Made by a program: the position numbers and the translations under genes. The notes below the pieces were generated by a model. The model saw only the letters and a list, made by a program, of their open reading frames with translations, had not been told where the DNA came from and ran no database searches. Shown here in pieces: positions 9,364 to 18,465 of a stretch of DNA of 64,000 nucleotides (position 1 is its first letter; each line of letters opens with the position of its first letter). The stretch is taken from NCBI RefSeq assembly GCF_001886195.1, contig NZ_JXLB01000009.1, forward strand, positions 54,831-118,830, read 5' to 3'. The DNA is from Enterococcus ratti. GTDB lineage: Bacteria > Bacillota > Bacilli > Lactobacillales > Enterococcaceae.

Positions 9364-9912
9364 ATGAAAAAACAACGCTATTTAGACCGTTTTTGGCTTA
9401 TATTTAAATATGTGCTCTGCTCAATATTTATTGCGTTTATTTTAAGAGGGTTTCTTTTTATTCCGGTTCCAGTAGAAGGAAACTCGATGGAGAATGTATT
9501 AAAACAAGGTGATATGGTGGTAATGGAAAAATTTTCTAAGATTAAACGGTTTGACGTTGTTGTTTTTCAATTAGCAGATGGAACGATTTATATCAAACGA
9601 ATTATCGGTTTACCGGGAGAAACAGTAAGTTATGAAAAAGACCGGCTGAAAATTGATGGAAAAGTAGTAGAGGAGCCTTTTTTAACAAAAAATAGAAAAT
9701 TAGATCATAAAAGTATCCCGTACACAACAGACTTTACTCTTGAAGAGTTGACGAATCAAATAAGATTACCTGAAGATAGCTATTTTGTTTTAGGAGACAA
9801 CCGACGTGTTTCTAAAGATAGTCGTTCTTTTGGTATGATCACGGAAAAAGATATTTTAGGGAAAGCTCGCTTTGTCTACTATCCTTTTCAAGAAATAAAG
9901 TGGATCAAATAA
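9364..9912 (+). CDS. lepB: type I signal peptidase
   Basis: Membrane-anchored serine protease that removes signal peptides from secreted proteins. One N-terminal transmembrane segment (residues ~13-32), then catalytic Ser ~41 in EGNSMENVLKQGD and catalytic Lys ~78 in YIKRIIGLPGE. The box E motif GDNRRVSKDSR is intact. About 182 residues, typical for Gram-positive SipS-type enzymes with a single anchor. ATG 9364 is the likely start; a TTG directly before it is in frame and cannot be excluded, because the ribosome binding site is weak. It could be one of several paralogous signal peptidases in the genome. Confidence 0.92.
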   Translation: MKKQRYLDRFWLIFKYVLCSIFIAFILRGFLFIPVPVEGNSMENVLKQGDMVVMEKFSKIKRFDVVVFQLADGTIYIKRIIGLPGETVSYEKDRLKIDGKVVEEPFLTKNRKLDHKSIPYTTDFTLEELTNQIRLPEDSYFVLGDNRRVSKDSRSFGMITEKDILGKARFVYYPFQEIKWIK

Positions 9913-9967
9913 AAAATGGCGAGGACGTTTTACTTCGTAAAAAATATGACAAAACTAAAGGACAATT

Positions 9968-10007
9968 TCAGTCAGTTTACTTAGTACATCTGAATGACTG
10001 ATTTTTT
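9968..10007 (+). terminator. Terminator after lepB
   Basis: TCAGTCA (9968-9974) pairs with TGACTGA (9995-10001), followed by TTTTTT. Confidence 0.65.
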
Positions 10008-10179
10008 AAGATTTGGAACAGTCTCAAGGAGCTATGTTTCAAGTCTTTTTTGTTATTTGCTTCATTTTGCCTATTCCATAAATCTAAAGAAATGTGTTGA
10101 AAAAAGGAATTGTAAGAATTTCCTTGATTTTTTTGGTTATTCAAGCGATGATAAGAAAAAAAGATAAGAAGGGTTATTT

Positions 10180-11193
10180 ATGCGTTATCATATTATGAAA
10201 AGTCAAGACATTCGTAGAAATCTAGCGACTGAAGAATATTTAATGAAAAATTTTCCAATGGATGAGCCGCTTTTTTTGTTCTATATTCAAAAGCCTTGTG
10301 TGATTATCGGCAGAAATCAAAATGTGTATGAAGAAATAAATCTCAACTATTTAAGAAAAGAAAAAGTGACGCTTACGCGGCGAATATCAGGTGGTGGAGC
10401 AGTTTATGATGATTTAGGTAATCTTAGCTTTAGCTTTGTCACTACGAAGAACTCAGCAAAATTTGGTGAATATAAAACACTTACATTTCCCATTTTACAA
10501 GCACTAAAAAGAATGGGAGCGATAAATGCCAAGGCTGGTGGTAGAAATGATTTGTATATTAACGGAATGAAATTTTCTGGAAATGCGATGTATACAAGAA
10601 AACAACGATTATATTCACATGGTACCTTAATGTACGATGTCGATTTATCTGTTCTTGACAAAATATTAACGGTTTCAAAGGAAAAAATTGTGTCTAAAGC
10701 GACTAAATCTCTTCGTAAAAGTGTGACGAATATCAAACCATTTTTAAAACCATCTTTTCAATTTGACAAAACGGAAGAGTTTCGTGATGCGTTGCTACGA
10801 GAAATTTATCAAGTAGATAGTTTAACAAAAATAGAAGATAAAAGAGTATATTTAACAAGTAAAGAAGAAGAATGTATTGATCAATTAGTCAATAAACGAT
10901 ATGGAAATAATGAATGGATTTATGGAGAAACACCCCAATTTTCGATGTCACGCCGCTTGCGCCTTCCAAGAGTAGGAATTGTTGATATTCGTCTATTAAC
11001 AGAAAAAGGAACAATCACAACTATTCGATTTTTTGGTGATTATTTTGGTCAAAAAGATATTAAAGAATTTGAACAAATATTAGTAAATCAAAAATTTATT
11101 TATGATGAAATAAAAAAAGTCTTACAAGAGGTAGATGTTTCTGAATATATTGATCATTTTAGCAATGAAGAGTTATTAGCGCTACTTTTTTAG
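10180..11193 (+). CDS. lplA: lipoate-protein ligase
   Basis: Activates lipoate with ATP and attaches it to lipoyl domains of 2-oxoacid dehydrogenases or GcvH. The family motif RRISGGGAVYDDLGNLSFSF (residues ~67-86) binds lipoyl-AMP, and GRNDLYINGMKFSGNA contains the catalytic Lys. The length of 337 residues corresponds to the two-domain form with a C-terminal accessory domain, as in LplA/LplJ. ATG 10180 follows AAGAAGGG. It is monocistronic, with a terminator behind lepB upstream and a 400-base gap downstream. Confidence 0.93.
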   Translation: MRYHIMKSQDIRRNLATEEYLMKNFPMDEPLFLFYIQKPCVIIGRNQNVYEEINLNYLRKEKVTLTRRISGGGAVYDDLGNLSFSFVTTKNSAKFGEYKTLTFPILQALKRMGAINAKAGGRNDLYINGMKFSGNAMYTRKQRLYSHGTLMYDVDLSVLDKILTVSKEKIVSKATKSLRKSVTNIKPFLKPSFQFDKTEEFRDALLREIYQVDSLTKIEDKRVYLTSKEEECIDQLVNKRYGNNEWIYGETPQFSMSRRLRLPRVGIVDIRLLTEKGTITTIRFFGDYFGQKDIKEFEQILVNQKFIYDEIKKVLQEVDVSEYIDHFSNEELLALLF

Positions 11194-11300
11194 TGAAAGA
11201 TAAAAACGGCCGGTAATAAACAGGTAGATGAATCAAGTGACGTTTAAGATTGCCTTAGAGATTGGGAAAAAGTGTTTAAATACGCTATTTATCTGTGTTT

Positions 11301-11329
11301 AGAGTGTGAAGTAAAAGTATTCTTTACTT
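11301..11329. repeat. Partial copy of a dispersed palindromic repeat
   Basis: These 29 bases match 63806-63834 with a single difference (AGAGTGTGAAG here, AGAGCGTGAAG there) and share the core AAGTAAAAGTATTCTTTACTT. The right arm is degraded here (TTTGTTCCACGCT), so the hairpin is imperfect. It was probably derived from the same intergenic repeat family as the element at the right end of the window. Confidence 0.75.
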
Positions 11330-11540
11330 TTGTTCCACGCTTTTATTTTGTTGGTAAAAGTTAAAAAGTATTTGTTTCAATAAAGGTCAATAATTAATCA
11401 TAAGAGTAAATTATTTTTTATTTAGCAGTTTGTTGTTGTGTTTTTTGTTGTATTCAGTCAGTATATAGTATTTTTTTCTATTGGTTTCTTTCGTTATTTA
11501 TGGAACATTATTTCTTAATTAATTATATTTATATTTTTTA

Positions 11541-11569
11541 TTGAAATAATATTTCTTTTGTTGTATGAT
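11541..11569 (+). promoter_or_regulatory. Sigma-A promoter of the MurNAc operon
   Basis: TTGAAA (11541-11546), a 17-base spacer, then TATGAT (11564-11569), ending 26 bases before mupG. An interrupted palindrome TGAAATAATATTTC overlaps the -35 box; RpiR-type regulators often bind such sites, so it is a candidate MurR operator (inference). Confidence 0.72.
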
Positions 11570-11595
11570 AAAAACAAGGAAAGCGAGATGATGAA

Positions 11596-12645
11596 ATGTT
11601 TGGATTTTCAGTTTTTTTAAATCAATCGTTTAATACGGATAAAAAAGAGTATATCAGGAAAATGGCTAATCGCGGATTTAAGGGCATCTTTACTTCTTTG
11701 CAAATTCCTGAAGAAAACAGTAAAACGTATAAAAAATATTTAACTTTTTTAGGGGAACAAGCACGCATTAATCATTTGGATTTAATGGTCGATGTTTCAT
11801 TGAAATCATTAGAAAAAGCCGGTTTTTCGCTTGCTGATCTAAAAAGTATCAAATCACTCGGTGTAACTGGACTAAGAATAGACGAAGGGATTGAAAATCG
11901 CAAAATTGCGGAGTTATCGAAGTATATGCGGGTAGGACTTAATGCAAGTACTATCACACAACAAGATGTGAATGAACTAAAAAACTACCAAGCAAATTTT
12001 ACGAAGTTGGAAGCGTGGCATAACTACTATCCGCGTCCAGAGACAGGAGTTTCACAGGAGTTTTTCCAAGAAAAAACAACTTGGTTGAAAAATCTAGGTT
12101 TGAAGACTGTGGCTTTTGTGCCCGGTGATCAAAATCTTAGACAGCCGTTATTTGAAGGACTGCCAACGTTAGAAAAACATCGGTATCAGTTACCATTAGC
12201 TAGCGCTTTAGAGCTTTTTTCAATGAGAATTGATAGCGTATACATTGGCGATGAAGGGCTAGAAACGAAGTCTTTACAGCAATTTAAAGTCTATGCAAAA
12301 AGCCACAGAATTTTATTATATGCAACAGTTTTACCACGTTATGAGCAATGGGTTTTACGTACACATGTGAACCGTAAAGATGTTGCCCGTGATGTTTTTC
12401 GTTCGGAACAAGCGCGTTTATGGAACTTGCCCACGATTGTACCTGAAAATTGTGTTGAACGAATTATTGGTTCAATTACCCTTGATAATGAACGTTATGG
12501 ACGGTATATGGGAGAATTACAGATTACTAAAACAAATTTGCCAGCGAATAAAAAGGTCAATGTAGTGGGGAAAATTCGGGAAAAAGATTGTATTTTATTG
12601 AATTATTTAAATTCTGCTCAAAAAATTGAGATACAAAATAACTAA
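11596..12645 (+). CDS. mupG: MupG-like 6-phospho-N-acetylmuramidase (DUF871)
   Basis: DUF871/outer-surface-protein-like family with a predicted TIM-barrel (N-terminal MFGFSVFLNQS, GFKGIFTSLQIPEE) and a small C-terminal barrel. In Staphylococcus the family member MupG splits MurNAc-6P-GlcNAc in the cytoplasm to MurNAc-6P and GlcNAc, and its gene lies with murQ, a PTS gene and murR. The same company is found here (murQ and an RpiR regulator four and five genes downstream), which is the main basis for the name. 349 residues is a normal family length. It is the first gene of the operon, 26 bases behind a strong promoter. Confidence 0.83.
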   Translation: MFGFSVFLNQSFNTDKKEYIRKMANRGFKGIFTSLQIPEENSKTYKKYLTFLGEQARINHLDLMVDVSLKSLEKAGFSLADLKSIKSLGVTGLRIDEGIENRKIAELSKYMRVGLNASTITQQDVNELKNYQANFTKLEAWHNYYPRPETGVSQEFFQEKTTWLKNLGLKTVAFVPGDQNLRQPLFEGLPTLEKHRYQLPLASALELFSMRIDSVYIGDEGLETKSLQQFKVYAKSHRILLYATVLPRYEQWVLRTHVNRKDVARDVFRSEQARLWNLPTIVPENCVERIIGSITLDNERYGRYMGELQITKTNLPANKKVNVVGKIREKDCILLNYLNSAQKIEIQNN

Positions 12646-12665
12646 AAAAGAAATGAGGAATCAAA

Positions 12666-13985
12666 ATGGAAAATTCTGGTGGCTTTTTGGTAAAACTTAC
12701 CGATTTTATTGAAAACAGAGTCTCTCCACCATTAGTGCGCTTATCAAAAGTGAAGTATCTTGAGTCGCTACAAATGACTTTTATGACCTTAATGCCATAT
12801 ATGATTATTGGTGCGACAGCAACTTTATTCAATAATTTACCGGGACTTTTTATAACTGACGGCGGATTTGATTTACCAAATGTTGCAAATTTTTTGAATA
12901 AAATCATTACACCAATACAACCGATTTTGTTGCAATTAGTTTTTGTAACGATCAATATTTTAGCTTTGCTAGTTGCATTATTAAACGGATATAACTTAGG
13001 TAAAATTAATGCTCAAAAAGTATCGAGTGTCACACCGCTCGTCACAAGTATTTTATCAGGTGTTTCTTTACTATGCTTTATTGATTTTGCTAAATTAAGT
13101 AAAAATTTCGATTATCCTAGCTATATTCTCGGTTCGCCTAGTTTATTTGCTGGAATTATCATTAGCATCTTATCAGTCGAGCTTTATACATTTTTGATCA
13201 AGAAAAACTTTACAATTAAAATGCCAAACGGTGTACCTCCAATGATTTCGGCAGCTTTTACTAGTATTATCCCCGTGACCGTCGTTATCATTGTATTCTC
13301 AGTCTTTGGTCAAGGATTTGAAGGATTTGATTTCTTGACGATTTTTAATAAGTTATTTGCTTATTTAGTTGTGGGCGGCAGTAGTTGGATCACTCAATTT
13401 TTTGCTTTTTTACTTGATCGATTGCTATGGTTTGTTGGTTTGCATGGTTCCAATATCGTCAGCAGTGTGATGAATCCAATTTGGACCACTCAAGTCACTG
13501 ATAACATTGCGGCTTTCAATGCTCATCAGCCAATTCCATATATGTTCACGGAACAATGGATGAACAATTATGTGCGAGTGAGCCTATTCCCAGTTGCTTT
13601 ATTATGTACGATATCAAAAGTTAAACGTTTTAATGTCTTAGGAAAACTTTCCTTACCGGGAACTATATTTAATATTGCAGAGCCGATCATGTACGGATTA
13701 CCTGTTGTCTTGAATCCAATTATGTTTGTACCTTGGGTTCTTGGATTTGCTGCTACGTTTCTTTTTAATGTGGTGTTATCACTTATTGGTTTGACGCCTC
13801 CTATGGTTGCTATGACTGTTTGGACCATGCCAGCACCGCTTGCGGCTTTTATCGGTTCAGGTTTTAAGTTTGGTGCATTGGCTATCAGTCTTTTAAACTT
13901 TGTTTTAATATTCTTTATTTTCTATCCATTTTTTAAAGTTCTTGAAAAACAAGAACTAGCTAATGAGCTAAAGACGAAAGAATAA
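12666..13985 (+). CDS. PTS EIIC component, lactose/cellobiose type
   Basis: Integral membrane sugar permease of the phosphotransferase system, 439 residues with about ten hydrophobic segments. The CelB-type layout is seen: an N-terminal FIENRVSPPLVRLSKVKYL amphipathic stretch, then DRLLWFVGLHGSNIV, and later GTIFNIAEPIMYGLPVVLNPI. There is no EIIB or EIIA domain in the protein or in the operon, so phosphate must come from components encoded elsewhere. Context (mupG, murQ) suggests that it imports a MurNAc-containing disaccharide, which is unusual because MurP-type transporters belong to the glucose family with a fused EIIB. The start follows GAGGA, 20 bases after mupG. Confidence 0.88.
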   Translation: MENSGGFLVKLTDFIENRVSPPLVRLSKVKYLESLQMTFMTLMPYMIIGATATLFNNLPGLFITDGGFDLPNVANFLNKIITPIQPILLQLVFVTINILALLVALLNGYNLGKINAQKVSSVTPLVTSILSGVSLLCFIDFAKLSKNFDYPSYILGSPSLFAGIIISILSVELYTFLIKKNFTIKMPNGVPPMISAAFTSIIPVTVVIIVFSVFGQGFEGFDFLTIFNKLFAYLVVGGSSWITQFFAFLLDRLLWFVGLHGSNIVSSVMNPIWTTQVTDNIAAFNAHQPIPYMFTEQWMNNYVRVSLFPVALLCTISKVKRFNVLGKLSLPGTIFNIAEPIMYGLPVVLNPIMFVPWVLGFAATFLFNVVLSLIGLTPPMVAMTVWTMPAPLAAFIGSGFKFGALAISLLNFVLIFFIFYPFFKVLEKQELANELKTKE

Positions 13986-14004
13986 ACTTGGAAGGAGGAG
14001 CATC

Positions 14005-14946
14005 ATGAATATTGTTTATCAAAATTTTTCAATAGAAAACTTAGAACAAATTATTTCTTTATGGAATCAAGAATTAATTTATGATCGAATCGCTAAAAGT
14101 CGTTTTTTAGATCAAATTTTGTATGATGAAAACTTTGCTAGTGAACTTTTTAAAGTAGCATTAGTTCAAAATAAAGTCGTTGGTTTTATTTATGCGATTA
14201 AACGTCGCGTTCCTTACTTAACACGTGGTTTGGAGCCAACTCGTGGCTGGATTTTACAAGTTGTAGTTGCGAAAAACTATCAAAGACAAGGAATTGCAAC
14301 GGCGCTTGTGCATCAAATTGAAGCAACGTTTGTCACTCAAGGAGTAACTGAAGTGACACTTTGTGCTTTTAGTCCAAACTATTTTGCACCGGGAATTGAC
14401 ATACGTTATACGGCAGGGTTAGCCTTTTTTAAGAAATTAGGTTACATCGGCAAAGGAGAGGCGGTGAGCATGGGAGCAAATTTGACGAATCATGAAGTGG
14501 ATATTGAAACAATTATTGCTGAAAAAGCAGCTCAAGGTATTCGTCTAATTCCTTATCAAGAAGTGTATTATGCTAAAGTTTTAGCATTTGCAGAAGCTGA
14601 ATTTGGTGGAGGCTGGCATCGAAATGTTTTGCTAGCTATGCAAGCGCATGAAGCCCGTGATACAATTTTTTTAGCAATTGATAAAGCAGATGAAGTGATC
14701 GGTTTTTGCATGCGCAAAATTGATGGTAACGATATGCGTTTTGGACCAATGGGGGTCAGTTCAACGTTACGCTCAAAAGGTTTAGGCGGTGCGCTATTGG
14801 AAATGATGCTTGATGATTTAATCAAACGAGGAATTTTCTACACTTTTTTCTTGTGGACTCATGGTAAAACAATCAATTTTTATCATAAACACGGGTTTGA
14901 AATTTATCGCACCTATAAACTATTTAGAAAAGGAGTTAACAAATGA
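14005..14946 (+). CDS. tandem GNAT-domain acetyltransferase
   Basis: 313 residues with two GNAT folds. The N-terminal domain carries the acetyl-CoA loop VVAKNYQRQGIATALV and the C-terminal domain carries VSSTLRSKGLGGALLEMML. The substrate is not known. Its place between a PTS permease and a PIG-L-like gene in a muramic acid operon suggests acetylation of an amino sugar or a cell-wall fragment (inference). AAGGAGGAG precedes the ATG, and the stop overlaps the next start by 4 bases (ATGA), so the two are translationally coupled. Confidence 0.85.
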   Translation: MNIVYQNFSIENLEQIISLWNQELIYDRIAKSRFLDQILYDENFASELFKVALVQNKVVGFIYAIKRRVPYLTRGLEPTRGWILQVVVAKNYQRQGIATALVHQIEATFVTQGVTEVTLCAFSPNYFAPGIDIRYTAGLAFFKKLGYIGKGEAVSMGANLTNHEVDIETIIAEKAAQGIRLIPYQEVYYAKVLAFAEAEFGGGWHRNVLLAMQAHEARDTIFLAIDKADEVIGFCMRKIDGNDMRFGPMGVSSTLRSKGLGGALLEMMLDDLIKRGIFYTFFLWTHGKTINFYHKHGFEIYRTYKLFRKGVNK

Positions 14947-15614
14947 AAACTAGAGTAGTAAGTATTGGTGGTCATTCTTTAGATGCCGAATTAATGGGCG
15001 GCCCTTTGTTGATTCAATATGCAGAAAAAGGTGTGCATTGTACATTTATTCATGTAACTACGGGTCGTTTGGAAGACCCAAATGCAACTGAAACAGAAAA
15101 AATAGCGTATTTACAGCAATTACGAGCAGAAAATGAAGTAGTAGCTAAAGCGATGGATTGTGATTTCTATTCTTTCGGTTATAGTTCGAATACTTTACCA
15201 AGCCAAGCAGAATTCATTCAATTATTGAAGAAATATTTTCTTAAAGAAAAAGTCGATTTAGTAGTGACGCATGCACGCGGTACTTTGCATCCTCGCCACT
15301 ACTACACTTATGAAACAGTGACACAAGCAGTTCGTCAATTGCGTTTAGAAGGTGTAGATATTGATTTACTTTATGGGGAAAACTGCGAAGATTTAGCGGG
15401 CTTTTGTCCAAATAAATATTTAGAGGTTTCTGATCAACAAGTGAATAAGTGGTTTGATGCGTTAAGTCATTATGCCATTTTTAATGGAAAAGTTAATTCG
15501 ATGCCGTACCATTCGTATTATACAACAATGGGAAAAATACGTGCTGTGGAAGTCGACTCGCAGTATTTTGTTAAAGCATTTATGTGGGCACCGATGATTG
15601 ATAATAAATTATAG
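14943..15614 (+). CDS. PIG-L/LmbE-like deacetylase with atypical metal motif
   Basis: 223 residues of the PIG-L family, whose members usually remove N-acetyl groups from GlcNAc-type sugars with a zinc ion. The N-terminal motif is GGHSLDAELMGGP where most members have AHPDDE: the zinc-binding His and the Asp three places later are kept, but the usual catalytic Asp at +2 is Leu. The C-terminal HPRHYYTYETV corresponds to the HPDH metal motif. It therefore belongs to a divergent subgroup that may bind metal without the normal general base. It is coupled to the GNAT gene by a 4-base overlap. Confidence 0.78.
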   Translation: MKTRVVSIGGHSLDAELMGGPLLIQYAEKGVHCTFIHVTTGRLEDPNATETEKIAYLQQLRAENEVVAKAMDCDFYSFGYSSNTLPSQAEFIQLLKKYFLKEKVDLVVTHARGTLHPRHYYTYETVTQAVRQLRLEGVDIDLLYGENCEDLAGFCPNKYLEVSDQQVNKWFDALSHYAIFNGKVNSMPYHSYYTTMGKIRAVEVDSQYFVKAFMWAPMIDNKL

Positions 15615-15629
15615 ACGGTGGTGTAAGCA

Positions 15630-16523
15630 ATGGAAATGGAGAATCTGGATACCGAACAGCGCAATCAAAACAGTTTGAATATTGACCGTGTTTCCACTAA
15701 AGAGATGCTTAGAATTATTAATGAAGAAGATAAGAAGGTTGCAGAAGTTGTGGCCGATAAAATTGATTTAATCTCAAAGGCTGTTGACTTAGCTGTAAAA
15801 AGATATCGACAAGGTGGACGTTTGATCTATATCGGGGCCGGAACAAGCGGACGTTTAGGATTTCTTGATGCAGTCGAGCTGGTACCGACTTATGGTGTGT
15901 CGCCAGCTCGTACTATTGGATTGATTGCTGGTGGAAGTCAAGCACTCATCAAAGCCGTAGAAGGAGCTGAAGATAGCATAGAATTAGCAGTGAAAGATTT
16001 GCGATCGGTTGCATTAACGAAGCAAGATGTTGTGATCGGGTTAGCTGCTAGTGGTAGAACGCCTTATGTAGCTGGTGGTTTACGTTATGCTAACGATAAA
16101 GGTGCACTTACGATTGCGGTTTCTTGCAGTCAGAATAGTCAAATTAGTCAAATTGCCAAAATTGGAATTGATGTGCCGGTAGGAGCAGAAGTCGTAACCG
16201 GTTCGACTCGCATGAAAGCCGGTACGGCACAAAAAATGACTATCAATATGCTTTCAACTGGAATTATGATTCAATTAGGCTTCGTCTATCAAAATTTGAT
16301 GATTAATGTGCAACCAACCAATCATAAACTTGTGGATCGTGGTATCCGAATTATTCGTGATGCAACGGGGGTTTCGCAACAAGCAGCAGCAAAAGCTATG
16401 CATCAATGTGGAAATGAAGTCAACACAGCAATTGTTATGTTGGCAAAAGGGGTATCAGTAGACACTGCACGCAATTTAATTGCAGCTAATGATGGCGCTT
16501 TAGCAAAAATCATAGACGAGTAA
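15630..16523 (+). CDS. murQ: N-acetylmuramic acid 6-phosphate etherase
   Basis: SIS-domain lyase that splits MurNAc-6P to GlcNAc-6P and D-lactate. The sugar-phosphate site GAGTSGRLGFLDAVE, the second SIS signature GLAASGRTPYV and the family signature GSTRMKAGTAQKM are all intact. The length of 297 residues is normal. Start ATG 15630 follows GGTGGTG; a second Met two codons later is a weaker alternative. It supplies the last specific step for the muramyl sugar released by the upstream MupG-like enzyme. Confidence 0.95.
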   Translation: MEMENLDTEQRNQNSLNIDRVSTKEMLRIINEEDKKVAEVVADKIDLISKAVDLAVKRYRQGGRLIYIGAGTSGRLGFLDAVELVPTYGVSPARTIGLIAGGSQALIKAVEGAEDSIELAVKDLRSVALTKQDVVIGLAASGRTPYVAGGLRYANDKGALTIAVSCSQNSQISQIAKIGIDVPVGAEVVTGSTRMKAGTAQKMTINMLSTGIMIQLGFVYQNLMINVQPTNHKLVDRGIRIIRDATGVSQQAAAKAMHQCGNEVNTAIVMLAKGVSVDTARNLIAANDGALAKIIDE

Positions 16524-16567
16524 ATTATCGGTATGATAGGATTGTTTATAGAGAAATGGGGGATAGT

Positions 16568-17401
16568 ATGAATGTTTTAATGCAAATGCAGCAAAATCGC
16601 CAGCATTATACAACTGTAGAACAAAAAATCGTTGATTTTATTATCGACGATCCTCAAGCAATCTTAACGATGAGCGTCCATGAACTTGCTAGTAAGCTGA
16701 GCATTAGTTCGGCTACAGTTGTGCGCTTTTCAAAAATGATCGGGCTTAAAGGATTCACTGATTTAAAACAGCATATTTCGGCTGCGTTAACTAAAATAAT
16801 TAGTCCGGAATCTTTGCAAGAAGTTGCTAAAAACGATTCAGTAGCCAAAATCAAGAAAAAAGTTTTAGTACGGATGAATCATATGGCAGATCAGGTTAAT
16901 GCAGTATTAGAAGATGAACAGGTGGAACAGGCGACCAAGTTGATTGGGGACTCAAAACATGTACTGGTTTTTGGCCTCGGGGCATCTTCTCTTGTTGCAC
17001 AAGATATTTTTCAGAAATTTAGCCGAATTGGGAAACAGTGCTTCGTGACTACCGATATTACTTTGATGGCTACTTCAATGACTGTATTTAAAGAAAAAGC
17101 TTGTTTTATTGCTATCTCTAATTCCGGAGAAACGACTGAAGTGGTTAAACTAAGCAATTTAGCAGATTCGCTTGCAATTCCTGTAATTGGGATTACAGGA
17201 CAAATTCATTCATATGTAGCTTCAAAAGCGGCAATTGTTTTGACACCCACATCTGGTGAAACGATTCCTGTGCGAACGGCCGCTACAATGTCTTTAATGG
17301 CACAACTTTTTGTAGTAGATATCTTGTTTTATCATTATGTTTCGCAAAATTTTGAAGAAAGTATGTCGGGGATTAAACATACGAAAAATATCGATTTATA
17401 A
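16568..17401 (+). CDS. murR: RpiR-family transcriptional regulator (MurR-like)
   Basis: N-terminal HTH_6 domain (ELASKLSISSATVVRFSKM) and C-terminal SIS domain (GLGASSLVAQD, ISNSGETTEVV), 277 residues. RpiR regulators sense sugar phosphates; location at the end of the mupG-murQ operon implies control by MurNAc-6P or a related sugar. I chose ATG 16568 because GGGGGAT lies directly upstream at good spacing; an in-frame ATG at 16556 has no ribosome binding site. The stop is followed by AAGGAGAAAAGG and a nine-codon TTG frame, possibly the remains of a further operon gene. Confidence 0.88.
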   Translation: MNVLMQMQQNRQHYTTVEQKIVDFIIDDPQAILTMSVHELASKLSISSATVVRFSKMIGLKGFTDLKQHISAALTKIISPESLQEVAKNDSVAKIKKKVLVRMNHMADQVNAVLEDEQVEQATKLIGDSKHVLVFGLGASSLVAQDIFQKFSRIGKQCFVTTDITLMATSMTVFKEKACFIAISNSGETTEVVKLSNLADSLAIPVIGITGQIHSYVASKAAIVLTPTSGETIPVRTAATMSLMAQLFVVDILFYHYVSQNFEESMSGIKHTKNIDL

Positions 17402-17581
17402 GGAGAAAAGGTTGAATTTTTTGTTATTGTGGTTAGAATAAATCTCTGTTATAAAGTTTGCGTCACTGTTTTTTGATAACCCGATTACATTTAGAGTAGA
17501 CCGTCACATTTTTTTAGATGTGTATATTTCTTATTCAAAAAAATCCGATTCTTTGCCTACTATATAACTATTTTCATAAAG

Positions 17582-17620
17582 AAAACACAGTAGTTGATTT
17601 GTTGCCAATCACTGTGTTTT
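17582..17620. terminator. Hairpin, possible MurNAc operon terminator
   Basis: AAAACACAGT (17582-17591) pairs with ACTGTGTTTT (17611-17620). Usable on either strand. Confidence 0.5.
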
Positions 17621-18022
17621 AGATACATTTAATTAATGCTTGCTTTATGTTAAAGATCAGTAGGCAGTAAGAGTAGTGGCTTTTTAGTTGTCTTGTCGAA
17701 AATTACAGTTTTAATACGTTTAGCAGGGTGATTAGTGAGCTTCTTTGCTATTTTCCTTCGTTCGGTTCACAAAAAAGTAGCAATATTTCAATTAAATGAA
17801 ACAAATAAAAAATAAGGTCTAGAAAATAAACGTTCATTCTCTAATTTAGCTTATTTAAGCATCGAGGTATTTAAGGAAGTAGTAACGAGCCAAACTAATG
17901 CGGTTATTCTGCCATCTAATATGACAGAATTAGGAAATATTCTTGTTGTAAAATAGCTATGGGAAAATAAAGTGAAGGAATAAAGATAGACAGGAGAATA
18001 TATAAACAGTTAAATAATTAGC

Positions 18023-18053
18023 AGAAGATGCTAAATGGCATCTTCTTTTTTTA
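18023..18053 (+). terminator. Strong terminator without an intact upstream gene
   Basis: AGAAGATGC (18023-18031) and GCATCTTCT (18038-18046) with a 6-base loop and a T run. The nearest intact plus-strand gene ends 600 bases earlier, so it probably belonged to the degraded frame ending at 17956. Confidence 0.75.
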
Positions 18054-18465
18054 GTTCAATTGATTGAAAAAGTTCATTCATATCATTTTATCTTTTCATC
18101 ACCGTTTTTTCCTTAATGAAGGAGCATTGTTTTTACTTTTGATGTGAGCTATAATCACTTTTGGTTGGAGAGACTTTAATTAGCGAAAAATTGCCAGAAA
18201 GTTTTTTTGGAAGAAGAGCTTGTAAATCAGTAAAAAAGTTAGAGATGAACAAGGAATTAAGTTTTCTTTTGCCATTAATATTTTTACTTCTAAACGTTGT
18301 GTTCCAAGCAAAAAGTAGTTTGCACGTTTTTATGTAGACGGTTACAAGAAGTGTCTAAAATGATTGAATTTGCTGTACCTTAGATGAGATGTTTTTTATT
18401 GGTAAGTAAATAATTATGTGTTCAAGTATTGTGTGAATGCAAAAAAGAGTAGTAGGAAGGTATTT

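Larger units (their letters stand above)
11194..11595 (+). other. Intergenic region before the MurNAc operon
   Basis: About 400 bases without a gene. It holds a partial copy of a dispersed palindromic repeat (11294-11341) and a strong promoter at 11541-11569 directly in front of mupG. No other structure is clear. Confidence 0.6.
17402..18465. other. Gene-free, apparently decayed region
   Basis: About 1 kb without an intact gene. It holds short protein-like frames that end in stops: minus strand 17771-17650 (about 36 codons, containing KRIKTVIFDKTTKKPLLLLP), plus strand 17822-17956 (containing VFKEVVTSQTNAVILPSN) and plus strand 18177-18338 with neighbouring frames up to ~18380 that look like one gene cut by frameshifts. 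Two terminator-like hairpins (17582-17620 and 18023-18053) have no intact gene in front of them. Together this suggests degraded genes; I cannot name the families with confidence. Confidence 0.5.

Noticed and set aside
12380..12565. Second frame inside mupG
   Set aside because: Lies wholly inside a recognised gene in another frame.
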